From NCBI GenBank assembly GCA_033032865.1, contig JAWHQI010000185.1:5146001-5210000 (forward strand): a stretch of DNA of 64,000 nucleotides, read 5' to 3'. Every line of letters starts with the position of its first letter. Position 1 is the stretch's first letter. Shown one piece after another: positions 43,183 to 53,188 of this stretch. The position numbers and the translations under genes were made by a program. Under the pieces are notes generated by a model. It was given only the letters and a program-made list of their open reading frames with translations, was not told the DNA's origin and did no database searches. The stretch comes from Dactylorhiza incarnata. Its lineage: Eukaryota > Streptophyta > Magnoliopsida > Asparagales > Orchidaceae.

Positions 43183-44439
43183 CTTTAATTTTATGTTTTT
43201 TTTTTAAAAAAAATTTATTTTTCAAGTGTTCTTCATACTTAGTTTTAAACATTGGGGACAATGTTTAATTTTAAGTATGGGGGTGTAGCTTAGCATTCAT
43301 AGTTTTATTTTTATTTGAAAAAAAAAATCTATTTTTTTGGAAAGGGCGCTTTGGGCTTGAACTCTCATCACAGCTCCTAATACCTTGTGAACCCTTCATC
43401 GGGTAACCCTCGGGAAGTCCAAGAAATATTTTATAAAAAAATAATAATAATAAATACGCTTAGCCTTGTTGTTTTTATTCTTCTAGAAATTTAGTTTGAG
43501 GTTTGATTATAAGTATTCTTTCATTTTTAATTCAGCTAATATTTTGTTTTATCAAAATTTGTTAAATTTAAATTTGAAGTAATTTGGTTATAAGAAACAT
43601 TTTATGTTTTTAATTCGATTAGAGAATTAATTTAGCACTACTTCTCCGTTTAATTTTAAATAGCTTCACTTTGTGGTAAATTGGCTAAACATCTCTAGAT
43701 TTCTATTATATTCTCTTTTAACTTTAAGATCTTAGGAAATTTCATTCCACTAAAAAGTTGCTCTCAAAATAGTTTAATTTATAAACTAGAAGTATTTCTT
43801 TACCCTTGGTAATTTTTTCTTTTCCCTATTGTTAGATCATATGTCATGGGAATAAGGAGATGTTGGTTCTTTATTCTCTGGTAAACATATGCAACCCAAA
43901 AATAAAAGTGAAGAGAGAAAAAATGTGTATATGTCGTGGAAATGATAGGATAATAGTCTATCATTCTCTGGTATTACATATCTTTAAAAAAAGGGGTTGA
44001 GAGGATAAAATTCATCACCCCAATCAAAAACCTCTTCATATCCTTTGTCTTCATTTTGCCATTCCGTTTAAACCCATCCCTAGCCAATTTCATTGTTTCT
44101 AGTCCTAAACTAAATTATTAAGAGAGCAATATTTTCGTAGGTGTCTTTTCCTTAAGTTTCTTTTATGTTAGAGTGTTTATAATTTCAATCTAATTTTGTT
44201 TGAAAATTTCTATAATTTTGATTGCTAAATAGTTATCTTGAGAAGTAGTTAGCTAAAAAAATTTCTCTTCTTAAATTATCAACATAACTTATGACTTAAT
44301 TCTTGAATTATTAAAAATTTGTTTTTGACTTACTCTTGGTTTAACAAAATTTTAGTTAATTAGAAATAATATCGATGTCTTGTAATTCTTTCCTCATTCC
44401 TTTGCTCTGGAATATCAAAAGCTCAAGTATGGGGGTGTT
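43183..44439 (+). other. AthAB internal region A (deleted, noncoding)
   Basis: Contains the 46-nt hairpin (43234-43279), a PPT-like AAGTATGGGGGTGT (43273-43286), a leader-box copy (43339-43424) and a 3' block matching AthC 31921-32160 (TGTTAGATCATATGTCATGG). It ends in GCTCAAGTATGGGGGTGTT against LTR 2. No ORF. Confidence 0.8.
43234..43279 (+). other. 46-nt hairpin, AthAB region A copy
   Basis: Arms CATACTTAGTTTTAAACATTG and CAATGTTTAATTTTAAGTATG around GGGA. 19 of 21 positions can pair, counting one G-T. The sequence is identical to the copy at 46881-46926. Confidence 0.75.
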
Positions 44440-45062
44440 TGATGAGTACTTTTTGTACTCATCTTTTAGTATAATTTTGTTGAAATTTTAATATGAATTT
44501 ATATCAATTATTTGTTTTATCTTATAATAATCATTCCTTTTTATTTTTGCCACTAATTTAAGCTTTGTTTATGCTTGCAGGTTTTCTGGGCACTTTGAGC
44601 AAAATTGTCAAGTACACGCCCAGGGTCACGGGCGTGACCAAGGGGCGTGACAGTCCAGATGTGCTCCAGACCCGATGCCGCCACCCCGGGAGCATTCCAT
44701 GAAAATTCGCCAAGTACACGCCCCAGGTCACGGGTGTGACCAAGGGCGTGACATCCAAGTCACGGTCGGGACCCGCCATCAGCATCCAGAGCACGCGTCC
44801 ACGTTAATTAAAATTACACGCTCTTGGTCACGGGCGTGACCGAGGGTGTGACTTCCAGTCACGGGCGTGATGCGCCCCGCACTTCTTCCTGCCATAGTTT
44901 CCCGCCAGCAGCACTATTTCAAGATTACATGCCCCAGGTCACGGGCGTGACCTAGGGTGTGACACGCCCGGATTTTTATACGACCTTGGTTTCTTACAAC
45001 CTATACTACATTCAATATGGTACACTTGCCGTTATCGTTTGCGGATATAGTTTTGTACATCA
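44440..45062 (+). repeat. AthAB LTR 2 (subtype 2, internally deleted)
   Basis: Starts TGATGAGTACTTTTTGTACTC and ends GTTTTGTACATCA, only 623 bp long. A deletion joins GTGACACGCCCG to TACGACCTTGG near 44972 and removes the TATA box and about 950 bp. A PPT precedes it and a primer site follows it, so it looks like the 3' LTR of one unit and the 5' LTR of the next. Confidence 0.85.
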
Positions 45063-45068
45063 AGTTTT

Positions 45069-45086
45069 TGGCGCCGTTGCCGGGGA
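45069..45086 (+). other. AthAB primer-binding site
   Basis: TGGCGCCGTTGCCGGGGA, perfect Athila-type primer site, six bases after LTR 2. Confidence 0.93.
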
Positions 45087-45199
45087 CACGATTGATATTT
45101 CGAAAAAAGAAATATTTATTAATTTTATCGTTCTCTTTCTTCTCCCCCTTCTCTTTAAAATTTAAAAAAAAAATCTTAAAAAGCGTAATCTAAATTCTC

Positions 45200-45286
45200 G
45201 GAAAGGACGCTTTGGGCTTGAATTCCCATCATAGCCTCTAGTACCTTGCAAACCCTTCACCGGGTAGATCTTGGGAAGTCCGGGAC
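45200..45286 (+). other. Conserved leader box, AthAB copy 1
   Basis: GAAAGGACGCTTTGGGCTTG, then AATTCCCATCA, ACCCTTCACCGGGT and CTTGGGAAGTCC. Outer stem TTGGGC-TTCCCA with TGGGAA-GTCCGG, inner stem ACCC/GGGT. It lies between the primer site and the ORF. Confidence 0.65.
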
Positions 45287-45376
45287 TAATTTAACCCGCT
45301 TTTTCAAAAAAATATATAATAAAAATATTTATAAAATTGCATTCATTTGAGTAAAGGTTGTTCTCTTCTTTTTTTT

Positions 45377-46435
45377 ATGAAAGAATCTGAATTGGCCGTT
45401 AAGGTTGTCGAGCTTCGAAACCAACTTTATCTCTTACAAGCCGCACGAGAATGCCAATTTAGTTGTCATTATTGTGGTGCGCCTCATGAAAGTGAGGAAT
45501 GTTATTTACATTCTTATTATCAAAATAATTATTATGTAAATAATTTTCCTCAATATTATGCAAATAATTTTGATAATAATTACGATCATAATTTTTCATC
45601 TTTTAATGAAAATAATTTTTCAAACTTTGATGAAAATAATTTTTCGGCATTTAATAATTGTTCTTCTAGCTCCGAAGTAGATTATTCCTCGTGGCAAGCT
45701 CACCCGTATAGTTCTCGGAGCAATGAAGATAGATTTTTAGATCCAAATTTTTGTTTTTCTTCTTATACTCCACAGTTTTCGTTCTCTAATTTGGGGGAAA
45801 TTCCGCAGATTCAATTAGATACTACCCCCCAAAATTTAGAGGAAAATATTATTTCGTCTAGTGATTTTTCTAATTTTCACGAGAATAATTTTTCGACTCC
45901 TAATAATTTGTCTTCTAGCCCCGAAGTAGATTATTCTTGGTGGCAAGGTCACCCGGATAGTTTTCGGGGCGATGAAGATAAATCATTAGATCCGAATTTT
46001 CGTTCTTCTTCTTTTGCGCCGCAATTACCTTCGTACTCTAATTTTGGGGAATGTCCGCCGATTCAAATAGATACTTCCCCCCAAAATTTAGAGGAAAATT
46101 TTATTTCTTCTAGTATTTTTTCTCCATCTTTGGACGATTTAGTTATGGAGGAACATGTGGTTTCATGTAATCCCATAACTTCTTTTACCGAAGATGAAGA
46201 AAATTTACTTTACCAAGAATTTCTTAAGGTTATGGGCACCCCAGATGAAGTAGAAGAAGAACAAGTTTCTTCCCATACTCCACCCAAATTTTATTTTCTT
46301 TGTCATGAATTCTCCTTAATTTCTTCTATCAAACCAAAAATTGATGAAAATTTTGTGTCCGAAAATTTTATTCCGCTTGGTAATGCAGTAGATTTTCCTA
46401 ATGAAAATTCTATTATAGAAAAGGAACAATCGTAG
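45377..46435 (+). CDS. Small zinc-knuckle, Asn/Ser-rich protein of AthAB (mini-Gag)
   Basis: ATG at 45377, about 352 codons, intact. The N-terminus is a short helix (ESELAVKVVELRNQLYLLQA) followed by a knuckle CHYCGAPHESEEC (CX2CX3HX4C), the spacing I associate with Athila Gag. The rest is Asn/Phe/Ser/acidic with NNFS repeats and an internal duplication of about 85-90 residues: SSSEVDYSSWQAHP...PQNLEENIISSS is followed by SSPEVDYSWWQGHP...PQNLEENFISSS. There is no capsid, protease or RT. It stands alone between the leader box and the 46-nt hairpin. Likely binds RNA; function not demonstrated. The same frame continues past the TAG to 46765. Confidence 0.7.
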   Translation: MKESELAVKVVELRNQLYLLQAARECQFSCHYCGAPHESEECYLHSYYQNNYYVNNFPQYYANNFDNNYDHNFSSFNENNFSNFDENNFSAFNNCSSSSEVDYSSWQAHPYSSRSNEDRFLDPNFCFSSYTPQFSFSNLGEIPQIQLDTTPQNLEENIISSSDFSNFHENNFSTPNNLSSSPEVDYSWWQGHPDSFRGDEDKSLDPNFRSSSFAPQLPSYSNFGECPPIQIDTSPQNLEENFISSSIFSPSLDDLVMEEHVVSCNPITSFTEDEENLLYQEFLKVMGTPDEVEEEQVSSHTPPKFYFLCHEFSLISSIKPKIDENFVSENFIPLGNAVDFPNENSIIEKEQS

Positions 46436-46765
46436 CTTAATCATATATTTTCGCAAGCGCCTCCTCCTTGCGAAAAATTTTCTGACTCATTTATTTGTGA
46501 TTCTCTTATTTCTAATAATTTTCAGGTTAAGGATGAGCCATTGCCACCCCAAATAATCAATGACCCATATGCCATTCATCTTTATTTTTCCAAATCACCT
46601 CAGGTACGTATAAGGGATTTGGATTTATATATTCAAATTCAAGGACAAGAGGAGAATCACAAGATAAACGGAGGAGTTGTCGTGCGACTGACGCCGGCAC
46701 ATTCACCTCAGCGCGAATTAAGGGAGTTGCCTGTCCACCTCTCTTTTAGATTTCCTTTTTCCTAA
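46436..46765 (+). pseudogene. Continuation of the AthAB mini-Gag frame beyond one TAG
   Basis: In frame after the TAG at 46433-46435, about 109 more codons with blocks LPPQIINDPYAIHLYFSKSP and RIRDLDLYIQIQGQEENHK, ending in TAA. Either the TAG is a recent nonsense change that shortened the protein, or it marks the natural end. Ath1's frame runs to a comparable length. Confidence 0.5.
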
Positions 46766-46880
46766 CACTAACCGTCTAGCTTAAACACGGGAAAAAGAAA
46801 GCGCTCTTGGGAGGCACCCCTTGCTTATCTTTATTTTTATGTATTTTCCTTTTAAAGTTTATTTTCTTTCAGGTATTCTT

Positions 46881-46926
46881 CATACTTAGTTTTAAACATT
46901 GGGGACAATGTTTAATTTTAAGTATG
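46881..46926 (+). other. 46-nt hairpin, AthAB region B copy, with internal PPT-like tract
   Basis: Same sequence as 43234-43279. The 3' arm merges into AAGTATGGGGGTGT (46920-46933), which is the terminal PPT sequence of AthC and region A but here lies about 1.5 kb before the LTR. Confidence 0.75.
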
Positions 46927-47022
46927 GGGGTGTAGCATTGCTTTCTTTGTATTTCTACTTATTTGAAAAATAAAATAAAATAAATACATAAATATTTTCT
47001 ATCTAACAAAAATAAAATTTCT

Positions 47023-47108
47023 TGGAAAGGACGCTTTGGGCTTGAATTCCCATCACAGCCTCTAGTACCTTGCGAGCCCTTCACCGGGTTGACCTTGGGA
47101 AGTCTAAG
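47023..47108 (+). other. Conserved leader box, AthAB copy 2
   Basis: Second copy in the same internal region, downstream of the ORF: GGAAAGGACGCTTTGGGCTT, CCCTTCACCGGG and CTTGGGAAGTCTAAG. Close to copy 1 at 45200-45286. Confidence 0.65.
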
Positions 47109-48404
47109 AAGAAAAACAATTATTAATTAAAATTTTTTCTGTTTTTGCTGAACTTTTATACTTACTTATTTGCAAAATCCTTAGTAGATTTGCTTTTGTA
47201 TAGTGTCGTAGGGAATTTTTATACTTCATTAGATTTTGAATTTTGGAATTAAATTGTTGACTCGTGCAGTGTTCCTAATTAAGCGCACGCGTTTGTAGAA
47301 TTCTATGTCAAATTAACTATTCAGCATAAAATTAGATTTATGTTTTTCTAACTGCGAGAAAATAATTTTGTTTTACTCATACCTTGAATCCGGTAGAATT
47401 TGAGAATAATTCAAGTGAGTATGTAGAAGCTTACTAGAGAAATATTACACATTTTGAACGGAAGGGTATTCTTTCTCGACGGCTAGAACTTGCCTCTAGC
47501 TATTCTCGAAGCATTTACATAGGTTTGTCATAGTTTTTAGAAGTGATTTAGGCCACCTTTTGATCGTTTGTGCCTGTTTGCCCACCTTTTTAAAATTTTC
47601 ATTGCTTAAACACTTTGGGCCTTACCTTATTTCCTTTGCTACCTCCACCTTTCATTTTCACCAAAGCCAAAACATCCAGCCCATGATCACACTAAATATT
47701 TGAGATTTATTAAAATGCTGCAATGGGTTCAATTGTGAATATAATGAAATTACAACTTCTTATTCGAAGCTATTATGAAAAGAAAAAAAAGGGATATAAA
47801 AAAAATATATGAAAAATTATTGGCCAACTGTGAAAAAAATATAAAAAAGTATTCATGGCCTCATTTTTCAAAAATATGAGAGTTTTGCTTCATAACAACT
47901 CTTATGCGAGGTTTGAATTTTTGATAATTTTGGGAAACTCTCACCTTGGTTTAGTGTGATCCTTAGCCGCCATATTCTATCTTTTTGATGTCCAAATCCA
48001 AATCATATACCTAAGCCATGTTTCACTCCTAATGAAAGCCCTTTTGATCTTTAAGCTATAACATTATACTTGTGTAGTGGAGAGAGTGCGACCGGGCATG
48101 CCTATGGCCATCGTCAATGATGGTTTTCTTTGGAGGCTATCCCAAAACTCGATTTTGGGTAATATTGATCTTAGAAAACACGCTACCCGCTCCCTGAATA
48201 GCATTCGAGAATTTACCGAGCTTTCAACTTAAAAGTAAAAAAAATATGTTAAATCGCATTTTTGAAAGTTATAAGCTAATCGTTATGCTGAATAGGTCTT
48301 TCAACTAGGATCTCTACACGTAGGCGTAAGACTTCGCATTTTTATTCCTTGAGCTCAAATTTCTTTTTCTAGTATTTAAATTTCTCTACACCTATGAAAA
48401 GTTG
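47109..48404 (+). other. AthAB internal region B, 3' noncoding block
   Basis: No gene. 47240-48250 contains the blocks shared with Ath1 (GGTATTCTTTCTCGACGGCTA, TCTCGAAGCATTTACATAGG, GGCCATCGTCAATGATGG, TTCTTTGGAGG). Confidence 0.7.
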
Positions 48405-48442
48405 TTTGCTCGGGACTAGCAAACGAGTAAGTATGGCGGTGT
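48405..48442 (+). other. AthAB pre-PPT hairpin and polypurine tract
   Basis: TTTGCT-CGGGACT-AGCAAA (48405-48423), then AAGTATGGCGGTGT to 48442 against LTR 3. Confidence 0.78.
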
Positions 48443-50027
48443 TGATGAGTAATTTATTTACTCATCTTTTAGTATAGTTTTATTATTATTTTAATATGAA
48501 TTATATCTTTTATCTAAATTATATCATATAAATCTTTCCTATTTTAATTTCATAAGCTAACTTAAGTTTATTTTGTATTTTCAGGTTTTTTGGACATTTG
48601 GAGCAAAAAGTACATTTACACGCCCCAGGTCACGGGCGTGACCCATGGGCGTGTAACCTGCGTGGTGTTCCGGACCTGCTTCCGCCACCCCGGGGTCGTT
48701 CCATGAAGAATTGGCCAAGTACACGCCCAAGGTCACGGGCGTGACCAAGGGCGTGACCCAATGTCACGGCAGCGACTCAACTCCAGCTCCCAGAACACAC
48801 CTGCCATATCATTTAAAGTTACACGCCCCTGGTCACGGGCGTGACCAGGGGGTGTGACATCCAGGTCACTGGCATGACTCGCCCCGCGCTCCTTCCCGCC
48901 GAAGATTCCCGCTAGAAGCCAGATTTTAAGATTACACGCCCCAGGTCACGGGCGTGACACGGCTGAAACGCTCGCATTTTCTCCAGAAGGCGCCCTCTCC
49001 GCTGCTGCTTCGATCACGCCCTTGGTCACGGGCGTGACCAAGGGCGTGTAACCTCAACTTTTCAGCTATATAAAGCCAGCTCCAGCAGATGTTTAAGACC
49101 AATTTTTTTAGGACTTAGACTTTTCATTTCATGTCTTTAATTTCATGTTTTAGTAGTTCTTGTAGCCCTTTTCTTCTTGCAATTGGTACGTTCAATTAAA
49201 ATAGTTTGTAATTTTCAATTCCTAGCTTGTAACTTTTCTTTAGCAATTTAATAAAATAGTTCTTTTCTTCTCTCATTCCCTCTCTCTTTTATGAAGTGCT
49301 CTTTTATTTATTTTGATTCCTTAATTTCCATGAGTAGCTAAATTTCTATTAGCACTCGACCGAGATGATCCAAGGAAAATATAATACATGATTTAATTTC
49401 TAGCTTCTCTTTCTCTTCCTTAGAATACTTTAGATTTATTCTTGAACTTTTACTGGATTGAGATTATATTGTCGATATATAATTCTCATCTTTGTTTTTG
49501 CAATCTAATAACCGAGAGGTTTTGATTTCGAATCGATCATTTCAAGAATAAAGAGAGTTGAATGCACTCCTCAAGCGAGGATGACATAATTCTCCCGGAT
49601 TGGAGTAGAAGCCAATAGAGGGGTTCACTACGATAAAGCGAGTTTTAGGGATTTTGATTCTCGAACGAAAGTTCGATTGATCAACCTAAACTCAGTTGAG
49701 CGTATCCTCGAGAGAGGTGTGTTCATAATTCGGGAACCTCCATGGTCAAGTAATTTATTAAGAGAATTAGAAGTTGTTTTTATTATGTTTATTTTCCAAG
49801 GTGATTCAAGATCGAGTGCTAGCCTTTTTACTCGTCGTTTTAATCTTATTTTTATTTTCCTTTTGCAAAATCACTCACAAATTCTAATTGATAAGATAAT
49901 AGAGATTTTCTTGAAGTAAGAGTACTCAACCGCTCCGAGTCTAATACGACCTTGGTTTTTATAACCTATACTACATTCGATACGGTACACTTGTCGTTAT
50001 CATTTGCGGATATTGTTTTGCGCATCA
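48443..50027 (+). repeat. AthAB LTR 3 (subtype 1)
   Basis: 1585 bp, TGATGAGTAATTTATTTACTC...TTGCGCATCA. Nearly identical to LTR 1 apart from an indel of about 50 bp in the dyad region. Confidence 0.92.
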
Positions 50028-50983
50028 ACTACCAAGGGCGTGTAACCTCATTTTTTCAGCTATATAAAGCCAGCTCCAGCAGATGTTTGAGGGGGGAGTT
50101 TTTAGGATTAACCACTTCGTTTCGTGTTTATTTTTCATGTTTTAGTAGTCTTGTCATCCTATTTTATTTATGCAAATTGTAATTTCCTTTTCATAGTTTT
50201 TAATTTCTTTTATCAATAAAATAGTTTTGTTTTCCCAATCTACTCTTTCTTTTTTTTCATGAGCTCTTCTATTTTCTTTAATTCTTCTATCTCTATGAGT
50301 AACTAAATTCCAATTAATACTCGACCGAGATGATCTGAGGAGAATATAATCTATGGTTTAGCTTCTCTTTCTCTTATTTAGAATGCTTAAGATTTATCCT
50401 TGAACTTTATTGAATTGAGATTATATTTTTGATATATAATTCTCATTCTTGTTTTCGTAATCTAATAACCGAGAGGTTTTGAATTCGAATCGATCATTTC
50501 AAGGATAATGAGAGTTGAATGCACTCCTCAAGCGAGGACGACATAATTCTTCCGGATTGGAGTCAAATCCAATAGAAGGGTTCACTACGATAAAGCGAGT
50601 TTTAGGTATTTTGATTCTAGAGCGAAAGTTCGATTGATCAACCTAAACTCAGTTGAGCGTATCCTCGAGAGAGGTACGTTCATAATTCGGGAACCTCCAC
50701 GATCAAGTAATTTCTTAAGGGAATTAGAAGTTTGATTTATTATATTTATTTTCCAAAGCGATTCAAAGTCGAGTGCTAGCCTTTTTACACTTCTTTTTAA
50801 TCTTATGTTAATTTTCCTTTTTGCACCAACCTCAAGTTTTAATTGATAAAATAATAGAGACTTTCTTGAAGTAAGAGTACTCGACCGCCCCGAGTCTAAT
50901 ACGACCTTGGTTTCTTACAACCTATACTACATTCGATACTGTACACTTGCCGTTATCGTTTGCGGATATAGTTTTGTGCATCA
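50028..50983 (+). repeat. AthAB LTR tail (subtype 2, 3' portion)
   Basis: Starts within the LTR at ACCAAGGGCGTGTAACCTCA and ends GTTTTGTGCATCA. It resembles LTR 2 (GGTTTCTTACAACC) rather than LTR 3 (GGTTTTTATAACC). It forms the outer right boundary next to GCTCC. Confidence 0.88.
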
Positions 50984-52377
50984 GCTCCCTGTCTTATATG
51001 AAGTTGTTTGACAGTAGATTGGCTGGAGCCTTTTCTTGAATAAATAATCTTCCTGTAGCAGATGAATCTGAGAGACAAGAATGCTTCTCAAATTATTATT
51101 TCTCTTTTGAAGATCTGAAAACTTGCAGAAATGACTGAGAGAAGATTGTTGAAGATGTTCTCAGTATGTAAAAGCTGCTGGAGGAGGAAGATGAAGATCT
51201 GTGTAGTTGTCTTTCTTCTTGTTCTTCCTGTCTCCTTTTCTTTCTTTCTTTTTCTCTGTTCTTTTCTGTACAGCAAAACTGTAAAAAGTATTCTGTATAT
51301 TTGTTGTCGTGTGTAACTGAATGTAATGATCTGCTGTATATTAATCTACTATATCTTCTTCCTTATTTTCTTTTGAATCTCTGACATACATTAATTGCAA
51401 ATTCCTTATATTAAGGAATATAATATATCTGAGAAGATATTCTGGGAATAGTACATCTGCACCGCCGTTTGCCTTTTCCTTTTCCACGAAATGTCCTTTT
51501 CTGCTGGATGTCAACTTCTATAATCTTGGAATAATAAAGGAAATATATTTTCTTTACTTGATCTGATGGAAAGAACCTTTGTTGTTAGTCGATCTGAGTT
51601 TAGAGAATGAAATGATATAATCTTCTGAAATTTCTGAGCTTAAATGAGAATACTATGATCTGAACAAAATTCGTCGAACGCAGATTCGTCGACCTCAAGA
51701 TTTTTGTCGAACACAAAATTTACTTCGTCGACCTCAATTGAATCTTGCTGGAATAATTAATTTTGTTGATATGTGAGAACTTTCGTCGATCTGAAGGTAT
51801 TCGTTGAACGTAGACTTGAGTTCGTCAAATAGAAGTATTCGTCGACCGCTGAGCCTGGATAAATGCGTCGACCGCTAAGCTTGAGTAAAAGCATCGACCG
51901 CTGAGTTGGGATCTGTTCGTCGACCGCTGTAATAATCTGAGACGGGATCGTCGAATGTTGAACCGCTGAGATGGGATCGTCGAACGCTGAACTACTAGAT
52001 TTCGTCGAGCGCAGAATGAATACCATTCGTCGAGCGCAGAGCACCGTTCATCGAACGCAGAATGTAATTAGTGGAGCGTTGCACTTAGATAAATTCTTCG
52101 ACCGCTGAGACTTGAGCTGTTCGTCGAACGCAGAATATATTTTGTACTTTGAATGCAGAATGTAAGTCGATCGTTGAACACAGAGAGCTTACTGTTCGTC
52201 GAACGCAGATAGCCGTTCGTCGAACGCAGTGTGGAGTTCGTCGAATGTAGAATCTGAATGAAATCTCTAGTTCTAACAGCCTAAACTCTTGACCCATAAA
52301 CTATACATTGGGGCAACCTTGTCCTTAGTCAACATATAGTGATCCTAGCCCAAATCAAAAATAGGGTTGTTCCAACA
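50984..52377 (-). repeat. SireK 5' LTR, U3-side part
   Basis: Resumes with GCTCCCTGTCT (duplicated GCTCC at 50984-50988) and runs to GTTCCAACA at 52377, matching the 3' LTR to 35336. Contains the TCGTCGA repeat array at 51665-52255. Confidence 0.95.
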
Positions 52378-53183
52378 AAGTTCTCTTATCTGTTTATGCA
52401 ATGTAGTATTATTTCATGTATTTCTTTCTTATTATGAAATGATAATCTAGTTTGTTTTTCAGCAACTTCTCTTTTTCATCTCATGTCATTTTCTTTTATG
52501 TATTTTTATTTCGTAGTTAATTTATTTATATCTTGTTCATTACGAGCTTTGGAATGAAATCAATATTTCTCTTTATGATCGTTCTTTTTAACCTTTGATT
52601 TATTCGTGATTTATATCGGGTTCATATGTCGATGTGTGGACTTTCGTATCTGATTTCGTATTCTAGTTAGATGAGAGGCTCATGCGTACGATTTGATCGC
52701 TCACAAATAAAAAGAGTTGATCGCAACCCTCAAGAGAGGATGACGAAAATATTCTGGATAGGAGTCAAATCCTATAGAGGGATTCACTTCGGTAAAGCGA
52801 GTTTTAGGGGTTTCGATTGTAGAATGAGAGTTCGGTCGATCAACCTAATCTCAGGTGGACATATTCCTCGAGAGAGGTGCATTCATAAATTGGGAATCTC
52901 CATGGTCAAGGATCGGATTAGACGATTATAAATTATTATGTTTTATTTCATTTCAAGGGTTGTTCTGATCAAGTTAGTTTTCTCTATTTTCGTATTTTCA
53001 TCACTCTTATAATTTCTCATAAAATTTTCGTCCGATAAAATAATAGTTGTTTTCTCAAAGTAGAAGTACTCGACAGACCCGAGTTTTAATACGACCTTGA
53101 TATTTTTAATATCCTATGCTATATTTCGATAGGTACGCTTGTCTTAATCGAGTATAGATTGGAGAATACGATTTTCTTCATCA
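52378..53183 (+). repeat. AthC 3' LTR, part 2
   Basis: Resumes with AAGTTCTCTT (the duplicated AAGTT) and matches about 29851-30658 to the end CTTCATCA. CTTGT follows. Confidence 0.94.
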
Positions 53184-53188
53184 CTTGT

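Larger units (their letters stand above)
41640..50983 (+). mobile_element. AthAB: composite array of Athila-like non-autonomous elements
   Basis: One insertion flanked by GCTCC (41635-41639 and 50984-50988) that contains four LTR segments: 41640-43182, 44440-45062, 48443-50027 and 50028-50983. The first and third are nearly identical (subtype 1). The second and fourth belong to a diverged subtype 2. Two internal regions lie between them, each with its own PPT next to an LTR, and the second has a perfect primer site. No pol is present. The order cannot be explained by a single simple insertion. Confidence 0.8.
33411..52377 (-). mobile_element. SireK: Sirevirus-type copia element, nearly full-length, hosting AthAB
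   Basis: Minus-strand element with 5' LTR (41126-41639 plus 50984-52377, split by AthAB), iMet-type primer site, Gag, protease, integrase, RT/RNase H, multiple PPTs and 3' LTR (33411-35336). TSD AAGTT at 33406-33410 and 52378-52382. It is the best-preserved pol in the window, with long intact frames but several single stops and a truncated RNase H. Confidence 0.95.
28972..53183 (+). mobile_element. AthC: non-autonomous Athila-like element without ORF, hosting SireK
   Basis: LTRs 28972-30658 and 32527-33410 plus 52378-53183 (split by SireK), TSD CTTGT at 28967-28971 and 53184-53188, intact primer site 30665-30682, internal region 30659-32526 and PPT 32512-32526. No coding region of any retroelement protein is present in its 1.87-kb interior. 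This is the LARD/TRIM-like state in which only cis signals remain. Confidence 0.92.
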
